Assembly (NCBI RefSeq): GCF_902497555.1
Contig: NZ_CABVGP010000001.1
Coordinates: 1-64,000, forward strand
Source of the DNA: Amycolatopsis camponoti
GTDB taxonomy: Bacteria; Actinomycetota; Actinomycetes; Mycobacteriales; Pseudonocardiaceae
DNA length: 64,000 nucleotides
Direction: 5' to 3'
Shown here: positions 8,000 through 16,383 of the stretch, one piece after another
Layout: each line of letters starts with the position of its first letter
Numbering within the stretch: position 1 is the stretch's first letter
Notes under the pieces: model-generated
The model's input: the letters and a program-made list of their open reading frames with translations, nothing else
The model's database searches: none
Told to the model about the DNA's origin: nothing
Translations under genes and position numbers: made by a program

Positions 8000-9619
8000 G
8001 TGACCACCACCACACCGGTGACCTTCGAACGCCGTCCGGACGAGTACCGCCACTGGCGCCTCCAGCTCGACGGGGAGGTGGCGTGGCTGGAAATGGACGT
8101 CGACGAGCAGGGCGGGCTCGTCCCGGGCTACGAGCTCAAGCTCAACTCCTACGACCTCGGGGTCGACATCGAGCTGTACGACGCGACCCAGCGGCTGCGG
8201 TTCGAGCACCCCGAGGTCCGCGTGGTGGTGGTGACCAGTGCGAAGGACAAGGTCTTCTGCGCGGGCGCGAACATCCGGATGCTCGCCGCGTCCGAGCACC
8301 ACTGGAAGGTGAACTTCTGCAAGTTCACCAACGAGACCCGCAACGGCATGGAGGACGCGACCGCGCACTCCGGCCAGACGTACGTGGCCGCGGTGAACGG
8401 CACCTGCGCCGGCGGCGGCTACGAGATCGCGCTGGCCTGCGAAAAGATCCTGCTGATCGACGACAACTCGTCGACCGTCGCGCTGCCGGAGGTGCCGCTG
8501 CTCGGTGTGCTGCCCGGCACCGGCGGCCTGACCCGGGTCGTCGACAAGCGGCGCGTGCGCAAGGACCTCGCCGACGTCTTCGCGACGCGCTCCGACGGCG
8601 TCAAGGGCAAGACCGCGGTCGACTGGCGGCTGGTCGACGAACTGGTGCCGCGCCAGGGGTTCCGCGAGGCCGTGGCGGCGCGGGCTCGGGAGATCGCGCG
8701 GGAGTCCGACCGGACCGGTGAGGGCGGGATCGAGCTGACGCCGCTCGAACATCGCTATGTCGACACGGAAGTGGCCAAGGACCAGGTCACCATCACCGTC
8801 AAGGGACCCGAAAACGACCCCGGTGACCTGCACGAAGAAGGCGCGAACGGCTGGTTCCTCGCGATGACCCGCGAGCTGGACGACGCCATCCTGCGGCTGC
8901 GCACCAACGAGGTCGAAGCCGGCACGTGGATCCTGAAGACCCAGGGCGACCCGGAGAAGGTGCTCGCGCACGAACGGGCCGTGTTCGGCGCGAAGGACTG
9001 GCTGGGCAACGAGATCACGCAGTACTTCAAGCGCACGCTCAAGCGCCTCGACGTCACCAGCCGCACGCTGATCGCGCTGATCGAGCCCGGCAGCTGCTTC
9101 GCCGGGTCGCTGCTCGAACTCGCGCTCGCCGCCGACCGCCAGTACCTCCTCGACGGCCCGCCGATCGACGACGAAGACAGCGACGCACGCGCGACCATCA
9201 GGCTCAGTGAGGCCAACTTCGGCCCGTTCCCGATGGGCAACGGCCTGACCCGCCTGCAGACGCGCTTCTACGGCGACGACGACCACCTCGCCTGGCTCGC
9301 GCGCGAAAAGGACCACGAGCTGAGCGCGGCCGAGGCCGTCGAACTCGGCCTGGTCACCGACGCCCCGGACGACCTCGACTGGGAGGACGAGATCCGGATC
9401 GCGCTGGAGGGCCGGGCGTCGCTGTCCCCGGACGCGCTCACCGGCATGGAGGCCAACCACCGGTTCGTCGGTCCCGAGACCGTCGAGACCAAGATCTTCG
9501 GCCGGTTGGCGGCTTGGCAGAACTGGATTTTCACCCGGCCGAACGCATCCGGGCCCGAAGGCGCGCTGCGCCGATACGGTACGGGACAGAAGGCCGTCTT
9601 CGACAGGAAGCGGGTCTGA
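8000..9619 (+). CDS. boxC: 2,3-epoxybenzoyl-CoA dihydrolase (BoxC)
   Basis: 539 residues, the usual BoxC length, made of two crotonase-like halves: VVVVTSAKDKVFCAGANIRM, VNGTCAGGGYEIALACEKIL and PLLGVLPGTGGLTRV in the first half, and the longer C-terminal half (IALIEPGSCFAGSLLELALA) typical of this enzyme. BoxC converts 2,3-epoxybenzoyl-CoA to 3,4-dehydroadipyl-CoA semialdehyde plus formate in the aerobic benzoyl-CoA pathway. GTG start with no visible Shine-Dalgarno, consistent with a leaderless message. Followed at six bases by boxB. Confidence 0.93.
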   Translation: MTTTTPVTFERRPDEYRHWRLQLDGEVAWLEMDVDEQGGLVPGYELKLNSYDLGVDIELYDATQRLRFEHPEVRVVVVTSAKDKVFCAGANIRMLAASEHHWKVNFCKFTNETRNGMEDATAHSGQTYVAAVNGTCAGGGYEIALACEKILLIDDNSSTVALPEVPLLGVLPGTGGLTRVVDKRRVRKDLADVFATRSDGVKGKTAVDWRLVDELVPRQGFREAVAARAREIARESDRTGEGGIELTPLEHRYVDTEVAKDQVTITVKGPENDPGDLHEEGANGWFLAMTRELDDAILRLRTNEVEAGTWILKTQGDPEKVLAHERAVFGAKDWLGNEITQYFKRTLKRLDVTSRTLIALIEPGSCFAGSLLELALAADRQYLLDGPPIDDEDSDARATIRLSEANFGPFPMGNGLTRLQTRFYGDDDHLAWLAREKDHELSAAEAVELGLVTDAPDDLDWEDEIRIALEGRASLSPDALTGMEANHRFVGPETVETKIFGRLAAWQNWIFTRPNASGPEGALRRYGTGQKAVFDRKRV

Positions 9620-9625
9620 GCGCAG

Positions 9626-11047
9626 ATGCCCGAGAAGATCGACTACGACGCCAAGATCCCCAACAACGTCAACCTCTCCGAAGACCGGCGGCTGCAGCGC
9701 GCGCTGGAGGGCTGGCAGCCGAAGTTCATGCACTGGTGGGGCGAGATGGGCCCGACGCTGGAGACCCAGGGCGTCTACCTGCGCACCGCCGTCAGCGTCG
9801 GCCGGGAGGGGTGGGCGCACTTCGACCACGTCAACGTGCCGGACTACCGGTGGGGCATCTTCCTCGCCGAGCGCGACCCCGACCGGCGGATCGCCTTCGG
9901 CGAGCACAAGGGCGAAGAGGTCTGGCAGCAGGTGCCCGGCGAATACCGCGCCGACCTGCAGCGGCTGATCGTCATCCAGGGCGACACCGAGCCGGCGTCG
10001 GTCGAGCAGCAGAAGCTCCTCGGGCTCACCGCGCCGAGCCTCTACGACCTGCGGAACCTGTTCCAGGTCAACGTCGAAGAGGGCAGGCACCTGTGGGCGA
10101 TGGTGTACCTGCTGCACGCCTATTTCGGCCGCGAAGGCCGTGACGAGGCCGAAGGGCTGCTGCTGCGCAACTCCGGCAGCCCCGACGCGCCCCGCATCCT
10201 CGGCGCGTTCAACGAGGAGACCGCCGACTGGCTGGCCTTCTACATGTTCACCTACTTCACCGACCGCGACGGGAAGTACCAGCTCGGCACGCTCAAGGAG
10301 TCCTCCTTCGACCCGCTCTCGCGCACCTGCGAGTTCATGCTGAAGGAGGAGGCGCACCACATGATGGTCGGCACCACCGGCGTCGACCGCGTGGTGACCC
10401 GCAGCGCCGAGCTGATCCGCGAGCACGACACGCTCGACATCGCCGCGCACGGCGGCATCCCGCTGGACATCATCCAGAAGTACATCAACTTCCACTACAC
10501 CGTCTCGCTCGACCTGTTCGGCAGCGAGACGTCGACGAACGCGGCCAACTACTACACTGCCGGGCTCAAGGGCCGCTGGCAGGAGGGCCGCCGCAAGGAC
10601 GACCACAAGCTCACCGGCGACGCCCGCACGCTGGAGAAACCGGGCGGCGACGGCACCTGGACGTCGGAGGAGATGCAGGCGATCCTGCTGCTGAACCTCG
10701 ACCTGCGCAGCGAGTACGTGGCCGACTGCCAGACCGGCGTGAAGCGCTGGAACAAGATCCTCTCCGACGCCGGGATCGACTTCACGTTCCGCTTGCCGCA
10801 CCCTGGCTTCAACCGGGAAGTCGGCATAAACTCCGGCCACCACGTCACTCCCGACGGCACCATCGTCGACGAGCCGACCTGGCAGGCGGGCAAGAGCAAG
10901 TGGCTGCCCACCACCGAGGACCTCACGTTCGTCCGCTCGCTGATGCACCCGGTGTACGAGCGGGGGAAGATCGCGAGCTGGGTGGCGCCGCCGCGGCAGG
11001 GCATCAACGGGAAGCCCTTCGACTACGAGTACGTCTACCTCACGTAG
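9626..11047 (+). CDS. boxB: Benzoyl-CoA 2,3-epoxidase oxygenase subunit (BoxB)
   Basis: 473 residues. A diiron monooxygenase of the BoxB family: carboxylate/His ligand motifs are visible in the central helices (FNEETADWLAF and LKEEAHHMMVG), with the characteristic start DYDAKIPNNVNLSEDRRLQR. BoxB with its reductase BoxA epoxidises benzoyl-CoA using O2 and NADPH. The reductase gene boxA is not in this window, so electrons must come from a subunit encoded elsewhere or a different reductase. Confidence 0.94.
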   Translation: MPEKIDYDAKIPNNVNLSEDRRLQRALEGWQPKFMHWWGEMGPTLETQGVYLRTAVSVGREGWAHFDHVNVPDYRWGIFLAERDPDRRIAFGEHKGEEVWQQVPGEYRADLQRLIVIQGDTEPASVEQQKLLGLTAPSLYDLRNLFQVNVEEGRHLWAMVYLLHAYFGREGRDEAEGLLLRNSGSPDAPRILGAFNEETADWLAFYMFTYFTDRDGKYQLGTLKESSFDPLSRTCEFMLKEEAHHMMVGTTGVDRVVTRSAELIREHDTLDIAAHGGIPLDIIQKYINFHYTVSLDLFGSETSTNAANYYTAGLKGRWQEGRRKDDHKLTGDARTLEKPGGDGTWTSEEMQAILLLNLDLRSEYVADCQTGVKRWNKILSDAGIDFTFRLPHPGFNREVGINSGHHVTPDGTIVDEPTWQAGKSKWLPTTEDLTFVRSLMHPVYERGKIASWVAPPRQGINGKPFDYEYVYLT

Positions 11048-11055
11048 GAGGCCTG

Positions 11056-12600
11056 GTGGCGACAGGGTTCAATGCCGCGGAGTACCTGCTTTCGGCCGGG
11101 CGACCGGACGCGACCGCGGTCGTGTCGCCCCGCCGCACGCTCACCTACGCCGAGCTGGCGGCCGAGTCGCGGCGGGTCGCGGGCGGGCTCGTCGAGCTCG
11201 GTGTGCGGCCCGAAGAGCGCGTCATGTTCTGCATGGTGGACGACGTCGAGCTGCTCACCGGGATCCTCGGCGCGATGCTGGCCGGCGCGGTCGCCGTGCC
11301 GGTGTCGACCATGGTCACCGGGCTCGAGCTGGGCAAGATGCTGGCCGACTCGCGGGCGCGCCTGCTGTGCGTGTCCGGCGAGTTCGCCGAGCAGGCGGTG
11401 ACCGCGCTCGGGTTCGCGCCGGAGGTCACCGACGTCGTGCTCGACCGGTCGGACGCGGCGGCGTTCGGCGTCCGGACGCACGAGTGGTCGTCGCTGACCG
11501 GCGCGTTCCGAAGTGGACAGACGTGGGAGGACTCGCCCGCGTTGTGGCTCTACACGTCCGGGACGACGGGACAGCCGAAGGGCGCGATGCACCGGCACGC
11601 GAGCATCCGCGCGGTGTGCGAGACGTACGCGCGCGGCGTGCTGGCGACGACGTCGGTGGACCGGTTCCTGTCCGTCCCGAAGCTCTTCTTCGCCTACGGG
11701 CTGGGGAACTCGTGCTTCTTCCCGCTGGGGGCGGGCGGGACGACGCTGCTCGAGCCCGCGCGTCCGACGCCGGCGTTGTTCGCCAGACGGGCTCGTGAAG
11801 AGAAGCCTTCGCTGTTCTTCGCCGTCCCGACGTTCTACGCGGCTCTGCTCGCGAGCGACGTCCCGGACGACTCGTTTTCCTCGGTGCGGCACGCGGTTTC
11901 GGCCGGTGAGCCGCTGCCCGCGTCGTTGTTCGAACGGTTCCGGGCCCGCTTCGGGCTGGAGATCCTCGACGGCATCGGGTCCACCGAGGCGTTGCACATC
12001 TTCCTGTCGAACCAGCCCGGCGCGGTGCGGCCGGGCACCACCGGCGTCGCGGTGCCGGGCTACTCCGTGCAGATCCGCGACGAGGCGGGCGCGGTGATCG
12101 ACGCCGCCGGCAAGCCCGGCGAGCTGTTCGTGGCCGGGCCGTCGACGGCGACCGGCTACTGGGCCCGGTACGACGCGACGAAGCTCGTCTTCCAGGGCGA
12201 GTGGCTGCGGACCGGCGACAGCTACGTCCGCAACGAGGACGGCACGTACTCCTGCCTGGGCCGGTTCGGGGACATGCTGAAGGCGGGCGGGATCTGGGTG
12301 TCACCGTCCGAAGTGGAGGAACGGCTGCGGCAGCACCCGGCGGTGGCGGAGGTGGCGGTGGTCGCCGCGCCGGACGCCGACGGGCTCGACAAGCCGGTCG
12401 CGTGCGTGGTGGCCGCGCCCGGGTTCGCCGTGGACCCGGCCGAGCTGATCGAGTTCTGCCGCGAAGGTCTCGCGGCGTTCAAGCGCCCGCGAGGAGTGGT
12501 CGAACTGGCGGAACTGCCGAAGACGGCGACGGGCAAGATCCGCCGGAACGTGATCCGCGAGCAGGTCCGGGACGTCCTGCGGGTGGTGCCCAGCCAGTGA
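11056..12600 (+). CDS. Benzoate-CoA ligase
   Basis: 514 residues of the adenylate-forming superfamily. The P-loop LYTSGTTGQPKG, the A5-type motif and the C-terminal PKTATGKIRRN lysine region are all present; similarity pattern and context fit benzoate-CoA ligase (BadA/BclA type) that feeds benzoyl-CoA to BoxB. The GTG at 11056 is chosen because AGGAGG lies five bases upstream and overlaps the boxB stop region. Aromatic acid specificity (benzoate versus a substituted benzoate) cannot be fixed by eye. Confidence 0.88.
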   Translation: MATGFNAAEYLLSAGRPDATAVVSPRRTLTYAELAAESRRVAGGLVELGVRPEERVMFCMVDDVELLTGILGAMLAGAVAVPVSTMVTGLELGKMLADSRARLLCVSGEFAEQAVTALGFAPEVTDVVLDRSDAAAFGVRTHEWSSLTGAFRSGQTWEDSPALWLYTSGTTGQPKGAMHRHASIRAVCETYARGVLATTSVDRFLSVPKLFFAYGLGNSCFFPLGAGGTTLLEPARPTPALFARRAREEKPSLFFAVPTFYAALLASDVPDDSFSSVRHAVSAGEPLPASLFERFRARFGLEILDGIGSTEALHIFLSNQPGAVRPGTTGVAVPGYSVQIRDEAGAVIDAAGKPGELFVAGPSTATGYWARYDATKLVFQGEWLRTGDSYVRNEDGTYSCLGRFGDMLKAGGIWVSPSEVEERLRQHPAVAEVAVVAAPDADGLDKPVACVVAAPGFAVDPAELIEFCREGLAAFKRPRGVVELAELPKTATGKIRRNVIREQVRDVLRVVPSQ

Positions 12601-13451
12601 TCGACGGTTACTTCGTGGTCGACGCGCACGTCCACACGCCGCGCCTGCCGACGCTCAAGCCCGCCTGGACGCAGTGGGCGCACGACTTCGCGGGTTCGTA
12701 CCCGTGGCGTTCGGTGTACTCCTCTTCGGGGGAGGTGATCCCGTCGGCGATGGACGAGCTGATGGAGTCCGAGGGCGTCGACCGGGTGCTGCTGTTCTGC
12801 GAATACAGCCCGCGGGCGACCGGGATCCAGCCGATCGAAGACAACTTGCCTTTGGTGGAGCACAACCCTTCTCGCTTCCGGCTGGTGGCGAACGTCAACC
12901 CGTACCTGCACCACCCGCCGGCGTCGGAGGTCGCCCGGCAGCTGGACCTGGGCGCGGTGGCGCTGAAGATCCACCCGGTGCACGGCGCGTTTTCCCCGGC
13001 GGACAAGGAGCTGTACCCGGTCTACCAGCTGTGTGCCGAGCGCGGGGTGCCGGTGATCCTCCACTCGGGAACGTCGAGCTTCCCGGGGTCTCGCACGAGT
13101 TTCGGGAACCCCGAGCTGATGTCCGATGTGGTCGAGGACTTCCCGTCGCTGCAGTTCGTCTTCGCCCACGGCGGCCGCGGGTGGTGGTACGACGTGGCGG
13201 CTTTCCTGGCCTTGGCCCGGGACAACGTCTGGCTGGACCTGGCCGGGTTGCCGCCGAAGAAGCTGCCGGAGTACTACCAGCGGTTCGACCTCGCCCGGCT
13301 GGCGGGGAAGTTCGTGTTCGGGACGGATTGGCCGGGAGTGCCGTCGGTGGCGAAGAACGTGCGGGCGTTGACCGGGCTGGGCTGGCCCGAGGACGTCTTG
13401 AACGGCGTTCTCGGCGGCAATGCGATCAAATTGATGCCGTCATTGGGGTAA
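12597..13451 (+). CDS. Amidohydrolase-2 family metal-dependent hydrolase/decarboxylase
   Basis: 284 residues, GTGA overlap with the ligase gene, so the two are translationally coupled. Metal-site motifs of the ACMSD/amidohydrolase-2 fold are visible: DAHVHTPR (HxH), LKIHPVHG, VILHSGT, FAHGG and the terminal Asp in FGTDWPG. The family includes decarboxylases, hydratases and hydrolases of aromatic breakdown. Its operon position suggests a role in benzoate or a substituted-benzoate route (for example converting a precursor to benzoate), which is inference. Confidence 0.82.
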   Translation: MIDGYFVVDAHVHTPRLPTLKPAWTQWAHDFAGSYPWRSVYSSSGEVIPSAMDELMESEGVDRVLLFCEYSPRATGIQPIEDNLPLVEHNPSRFRLVANVNPYLHHPPASEVARQLDLGAVALKIHPVHGAFSPADKELYPVYQLCAERGVPVILHSGTSSFPGSRTSFGNPELMSDVVEDFPSLQFVFAHGGRGWWYDVAAFLALARDNVWLDLAGLPPKKLPEYYQRFDLARLAGKFVFGTDWPGVPSVAKNVRALTGLGWPEDVLNGVLGGNAIKLMPSLG

Positions 13452-13502
13452 TTGTTCAGCCGAACGGATGAAAGCGGCACCCCGGGTAACGAGCGCGGAA
13501 GC

Positions 13503-14024
13503 ATGCGCGACTGGGGTGGCATGATTGCCGAGATAATCACGGCTGCCGTGCCGACCCTCGTCACGCGTCTCGCGGACGAATTCTTCGCGAAGCGCCGTGA
13601 CAGCGTGGACGTCGGCGAACTCCAGGAGCAGGTCGCGCGGCTCGTGGCGGAAAAAACCAGCCTGGGCTGCGAACTGGCGGAGATCAGACAGGCGGTGCTG
13701 GTGCTGGCCCGGTACCTCGCGGTGACCCGGCAGGACGTGTTCGTGCTGGAAACCGACCACCTGGCCCTGACCGAGCGGTTCCGGATCGACCGCGAGAAGA
13801 CGGTGGTGCCCGTCATCGACGATTTCCGTACGCGAGTCGAGCGATCCGTCGAACGGAGGCAGAACAACGCCATCGAGTCGTTCCGGCGGCGTGCCGAGGG
13901 CCTGCCCGGGCGGGGGGAAATCGCGCCGGCGGTGATCGAAGGCCGAGCGGTCGACGATTTCCTGAGTGATTTTTCCGAAGAAGTCCTCCGCCTGCGGACC
14001 GGACGGGATGAGGGGCGCTCATGA
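13503..14024 (+). CDS. Unknown helical protein, first gene of AAA+/HORMA-like cassette
   Basis: 173 residues, predicted almost wholly helical. An N-terminal amphipathic/hydrophobic stretch (MIAEIITAAVPTLVTRLADE) is followed by heptad-like helices (ELQEQVARLVAEKTSLGCEL, then EIRQAVLVLARYLAVTRQDV) and a charged C-terminus. No catalytic motif was found. ATG 13503 is used; ATG 13521 is a good alternative. The stop overlaps the ATG of the AAA+ gene (ATGA), so it is co-translated with it. It could be an adaptor or an effector/target-binding subunit; I do not recognise the family. Confidence 0.75.
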   Translation: MRDWGGMIAEIITAAVPTLVTRLADEFFAKRRDSVDVGELQEQVARLVAEKTSLGCELAEIRQAVLVLARYLAVTRQDVFVLETDHLALTERFRIDREKTVVPVIDDFRTRVERSVERRQNNAIESFRRRAEGLPGRGEIAPAVIEGRAVDDFLSDFSEEVLRLRTGRDEGRS

Positions 14025-14875
14025 ACGACGTTTTCCTGCTGCCCCGGTTCTTCGAGCAGGTCCGGCTGCACCTGTGGGCGAACTACCTGCACCTCCCGGC
14101 CCACGCGCCCATCATGGGGTTCTTCGGCAGGCCGGGCGACGGCAAGTCGGCCCAGCTGGCCGCCGCGCTGGAGCGGTGCCACGTCGAAGTGCTGCGGATC
14201 AACGCTTCGGACCTCGAGAGCGGGCTGGCCGGCGAGCCGGGGAAGCTCGTCGCGCGGACCTACTCCGCGGGGTCGGAAGCGATCCGCCAAGGCGTGCCGA
14301 CCGCCGTGCTCGTGGACGACATCGACACCACCGTCGGCGAATGGGAGCAGAACACCGGAACCGTCAACCACCAGCAGATCCTCGCGGAGCTGATGCACAT
14401 CGCGGACCGCCCGGTCGACCCTGGCCGCAAGCGGCCCTGCCGCGTGCCCGTCTTCGTCACGGGCAACAACCTCCTCCGCATCTACCCGCCGTTGCGGCGG
14501 CACGGCCGGATGGCCCCCGTCGAATGGTCGCCGACCCGCCAGGAAGTGGCCGAAGTCGTCCATTGGATGCTGGGTGCCCTCGCCGACGGCGATGCGATCG
14601 GCAAGCTGCTCGCCGAGTTCGACTCCGAACCTCTCGCCTACTTCGCCGAGGTGCGCACGATGCTGCTCCGGTCGCACCTGCTCGGCTACCTGGAGCAGGC
14701 GCCCGCCGACATGCGGACCGTGGTGCGGGAGCGGGCGGCACGCGGCAGCGCGATGCTGTCCAGCCAGCCGCGGTTCGACGAAATCGCCGTCCTGGACGCG
14801 GCGCGGACGGTGCACAGGCTGAGGTCGGCCGTACTCCGCGACTACCTCTACGAGCCGGCGAAGGGAGCGAAGTGA
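14021..14875 (+). CDS. RuBisCO-activase-like AAA+ ATPase
   Basis: 284 residues, a single AAA+ module. Walker A is GFFGRPGDGKS, Walker B is TAVLVDDID, with an Asn sensor in VFVTGNNL and an arginine-bearing HGRM motif. The order and wording of LESGLAGEPGKL, VNHQQILAELMHIADRP, RVPVFVTGNNL, PLRRHGRM and WSPTRQE closely match what I recall of the plant/cyanobacterial RuBisCO activase core (LESGNAGEPAKL, LMNIADNP, RVPIIVTGNDF, GRM, WAPTRED). No RuBisCO gene is present. RuBisCO activase threads or remodels a partner protein, so the probable client here is a cassette neighbour. Confidence 0.85.
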   Translation: MNDVFLLPRFFEQVRLHLWANYLHLPAHAPIMGFFGRPGDGKSAQLAAALERCHVEVLRINASDLESGLAGEPGKLVARTYSAGSEAIRQGVPTAVLVDDIDTTVGEWEQNTGTVNHQQILAELMHIADRPVDPGRKRPCRVPVFVTGNNLLRIYPPLRRHGRMAPVEWSPTRQEVAEVVHWMLGALADGDAIGKLLAEFDSEPLAYFAEVRTMLLRSHLLGYLEQAPADMRTVVRERAARGSAMLSSQPRFDEIAVLDAARTVHRLRSAVLRDYLYEPAKGAK

Positions 14876-15414
14876 CCACTCCGAGGACTTACACCCACAC
14901 CTGGGTCCAGGCTCGACTCGAGTCCATTCAGGATCAGTTCCGGTTCTTGCTCATGTACGCGGACGTCGGCGAGTCCCATGTGGACAAGGTGGCCGACGGC
15001 GTCGCCGAGGAGGCCATCGAATCCGTCGGCGTCTACGCCTGTGATGCCACCGGCCTGCGTGTGATCGAGGTGGAGCTGAAGGTCGACTGGTCCGACCACG
15101 CGCGCCTGACGCTGGAGACGCCCTTCATCGTCAGTGGCCTGCCCGGGTGGAAGGACCACGAAACGCCCGAGATGCGCGTGGCCGGCCGCCGGTTCGCGGA
15201 GACCGTCAAGGAGCAGAAGCTGACCACCGGCTGGTGGATCAGGCTGAGCCGGCGGATCCGGCAGGACGACCGGCGCAACGAGCACTGGAGATCGCGGCTG
15301 AACATGAGCGGGAAGAACGCCCCGGACTGGAAGGGCGGTGGCTTCGACGAACGAACGGAGAACCTGTTCGACCTCGAGGAAGGCGACATCTTCATCCGCC
15401 GGAACCGCGAGTGA
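14872..15414 (+). CDS. HORMA-like candidate client protein of the AAA+ cassette
   Basis: 180 residues; GTG start overlapping the AAA+ stop (GTGA). The N-terminus RTYTHTWVQARLESIQDQFR followed by a long helix and a strand-rich core (VIEVELKVDWSDHARLTL) resembles the start of bacterial HORMA proteins (Y-T-T pattern, long helix, then beta strands), and the C-terminus ends in a strand segment (FDLEEGDIFIRR) as a safety belt would. No transmembrane segment or catalytic motif. HORMA assignment is from memory of family patterns only and is tentative; otherwise it is an unknown protein. Confidence 0.7.
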   Translation: MTTPRTYTHTWVQARLESIQDQFRFLLMYADVGESHVDKVADGVAEEAIESVGVYACDATGLRVIEVELKVDWSDHARLTLETPFIVSGLPGWKDHETPEMRVAGRRFAETVKEQKLTTGWWIRLSRRIRQDDRRNEHWRSRLNMSGKNAPDWKGGGFDERTENLFDLEEGDIFIRRNRE

Positions 15415-15420
15415 TCCCGG

Positions 15421-15801
15421 TCAGGCCAGAACCTCGTGCAGGCAGAGTACGTTGCCTTCGGAGTCGGAGAACCACGCCGCCCGCTCGTTGCCCAGCTGCG
15501 CGATGTGGTCGACGGTCTTCAGGTCTTCCAGCTCGAAGTCCTGGAACCGAATCCCGCGGTTCTCCAGCGCTTTGACCTCGGCCGGGAGATCCGAGACTTC
15601 GAAGCTCAACGCCGTGCTCTCGCTCTGCGCGCCCGCCGGCATGGTGCGGAGCCCGATGGCTCCCGCGCCCGCCGCGAAGTACAGCGTTCCGTCTTCGCCC
15701 TTCCCCGTCTGCTTCAGGCCCAGGGAGTCCGCGTAGAAGTGGCCGGCGCGTTCGCTGTCGGTCACCGGGAGCATCGTCGTGATGGTCGATTCGGTCAGCA
15801 T
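15421..15801 (-). CDS. VOC (glyoxalase/bleomycin-resistance fold) family protein
   Basis: 126 residues, two beta-alpha-beta-beta-beta modules: MLPVTDSERAGHFYADSLGL, then DGTLYFAAGAGAIGLRTMPA, and a C-terminal AAWFSDSEGNVLCLHEV. The start is ATG 15801 (MLTESTITTM). Small VOC proteins bind or modify electrophiles or antibiotics; the substrate is unknown. It is transcribed toward the cassette terminus and ends six bases after the convergent HORMA-like gene. Confidence 0.85.
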   Translation of the reverse strand: MLTESTITTMLPVTDSERAGHFYADSLGLKQTGKGEDGTLYFAAGAGAIGLRTMPAGAQSESTALSFEVSDLPAEVKALENRGIRFQDFELEDLKTVDHIAQLGNERAAWFSDSEGNVLCLHEVLA

Positions 15802-15853
15802 GGACCCATCGTGCGCGCTGACGAAACCGCTGACCAGCGAAGCTTTTTCAACC

Positions 15854-16300
15854 TCAGGCGTTGAACGCGCGCAGTGTCCGCATGGCTTCCGCGAGTGCCG
15901 GCGCGTCGTCACCCAGCGGGGTCAGCACGATGCGGCGCAGGATCTCCGCCGCCGCGGTCTGGGCCTTGTTCGCCATGTCCAGCCCGTGGTCGGTCAGTGC
16001 CGCGAACGTGACGCGGCGGTCGTCCGGGCTCGGGACGCGGCAGATCAGGTCTGCCGCCACCAGGCGGTCGGCCACCTTCGTGAAGCCGCCGCTGGACAGC
16101 GCCGCCTCCGTGGCCAGCTTGGTCATCGGCATCCGGTGGTCGGGCGAGCGGACCAGCCGCAGCAGGATGTCGAACGACGCGGGCGCGAGCCCGAGCCGGT
16201 CGGCGATCTCGCCCATCAGCTTCTCCTGCGTGGCCAGGTAGCCCTCGATGACCAGGCCCCACCACGTGACGATCTCGTCGTCGTCGGTCTTCGGATCCAC
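15854..16300 (-). CDS. MarR-family regulator, MhqR-like by context
   Basis: 148 residues with the MarR winged helix: LGLAPASFDILLRLVRSPDH, HRMPMTKLATEAALSSGGFT and the wing VPSPDDRRVTFAALTDHG. GTG start. It is divergent from genes resembling mhqO and mhqD, and in Bacillus the MarR-type MhqR controls such genes in response to quinones; the same arrangement suggests electrophile sensing here. No conserved cysteine is obvious in the sensing region, so direct ligand binding is more likely than thiol modification. Confidence 0.87.
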   Translation of the reverse strand: MDPKTDDDEIVTWWGLVIEGYLATQEKLMGEIADRLGLAPASFDILLRLVRSPDHRMPMTKLATEAALSSGGFTKVADRLVAADLICRVPSPDDRRVTFAALTDHGLDMANKAQTAAAEILRRIVLTPLGDDAPALAEAMRTLRAFNA

Positions 16301-16322
16301 CGGCTCAGCCTACCGGAAAGTC

Positions 16323-16337
16323 TGTACGGAATATATC
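16323..16337. promoter_or_regulatory. Motif TGTACGGA-n-TATATC ahead of mhqO-like gene
   Basis: TGTACGGAATATATC in the divergent MarR/mhqO region. A closely related sequence, TGTACGGAGCGTATATC, occurs at 17953-17969 ahead of the dipeptidase gene. Shared bases TGTACGGA and TATATC suggest one regulator, probably the MarR protein, at both sites. Confidence 0.5.
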
Positions 16338-16383
16338 TTGCTCGCGAGAGGTTCTGCGGTTACCTTGAATCCAGGAGGCAACC

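Noticed and set aside
7946..10948. A 1000-codon open frame on the minus strand antisense to boxC and boxB
   Set aside because: It is antisense to two genes with clear enzyme motifs, its composition is low-complexity (Val/Gly/Arg/Asp), and no family pattern is visible; a GC-rich shadow frame.
14021..14875. Carbon-fixation role for the RuBisCO-activase-like ATPase
   Set aside because: No rbcL/rbcS or Calvin-cycle gene in the window; the neighbours point to a different client.
13503..15414. Complete CBASS operon
   Set aside because: No CD-NTase gene and no effector nuclease or membrane effector are recognised in or next to the cassette, so only the AAA+/HORMA-like part is arguable.
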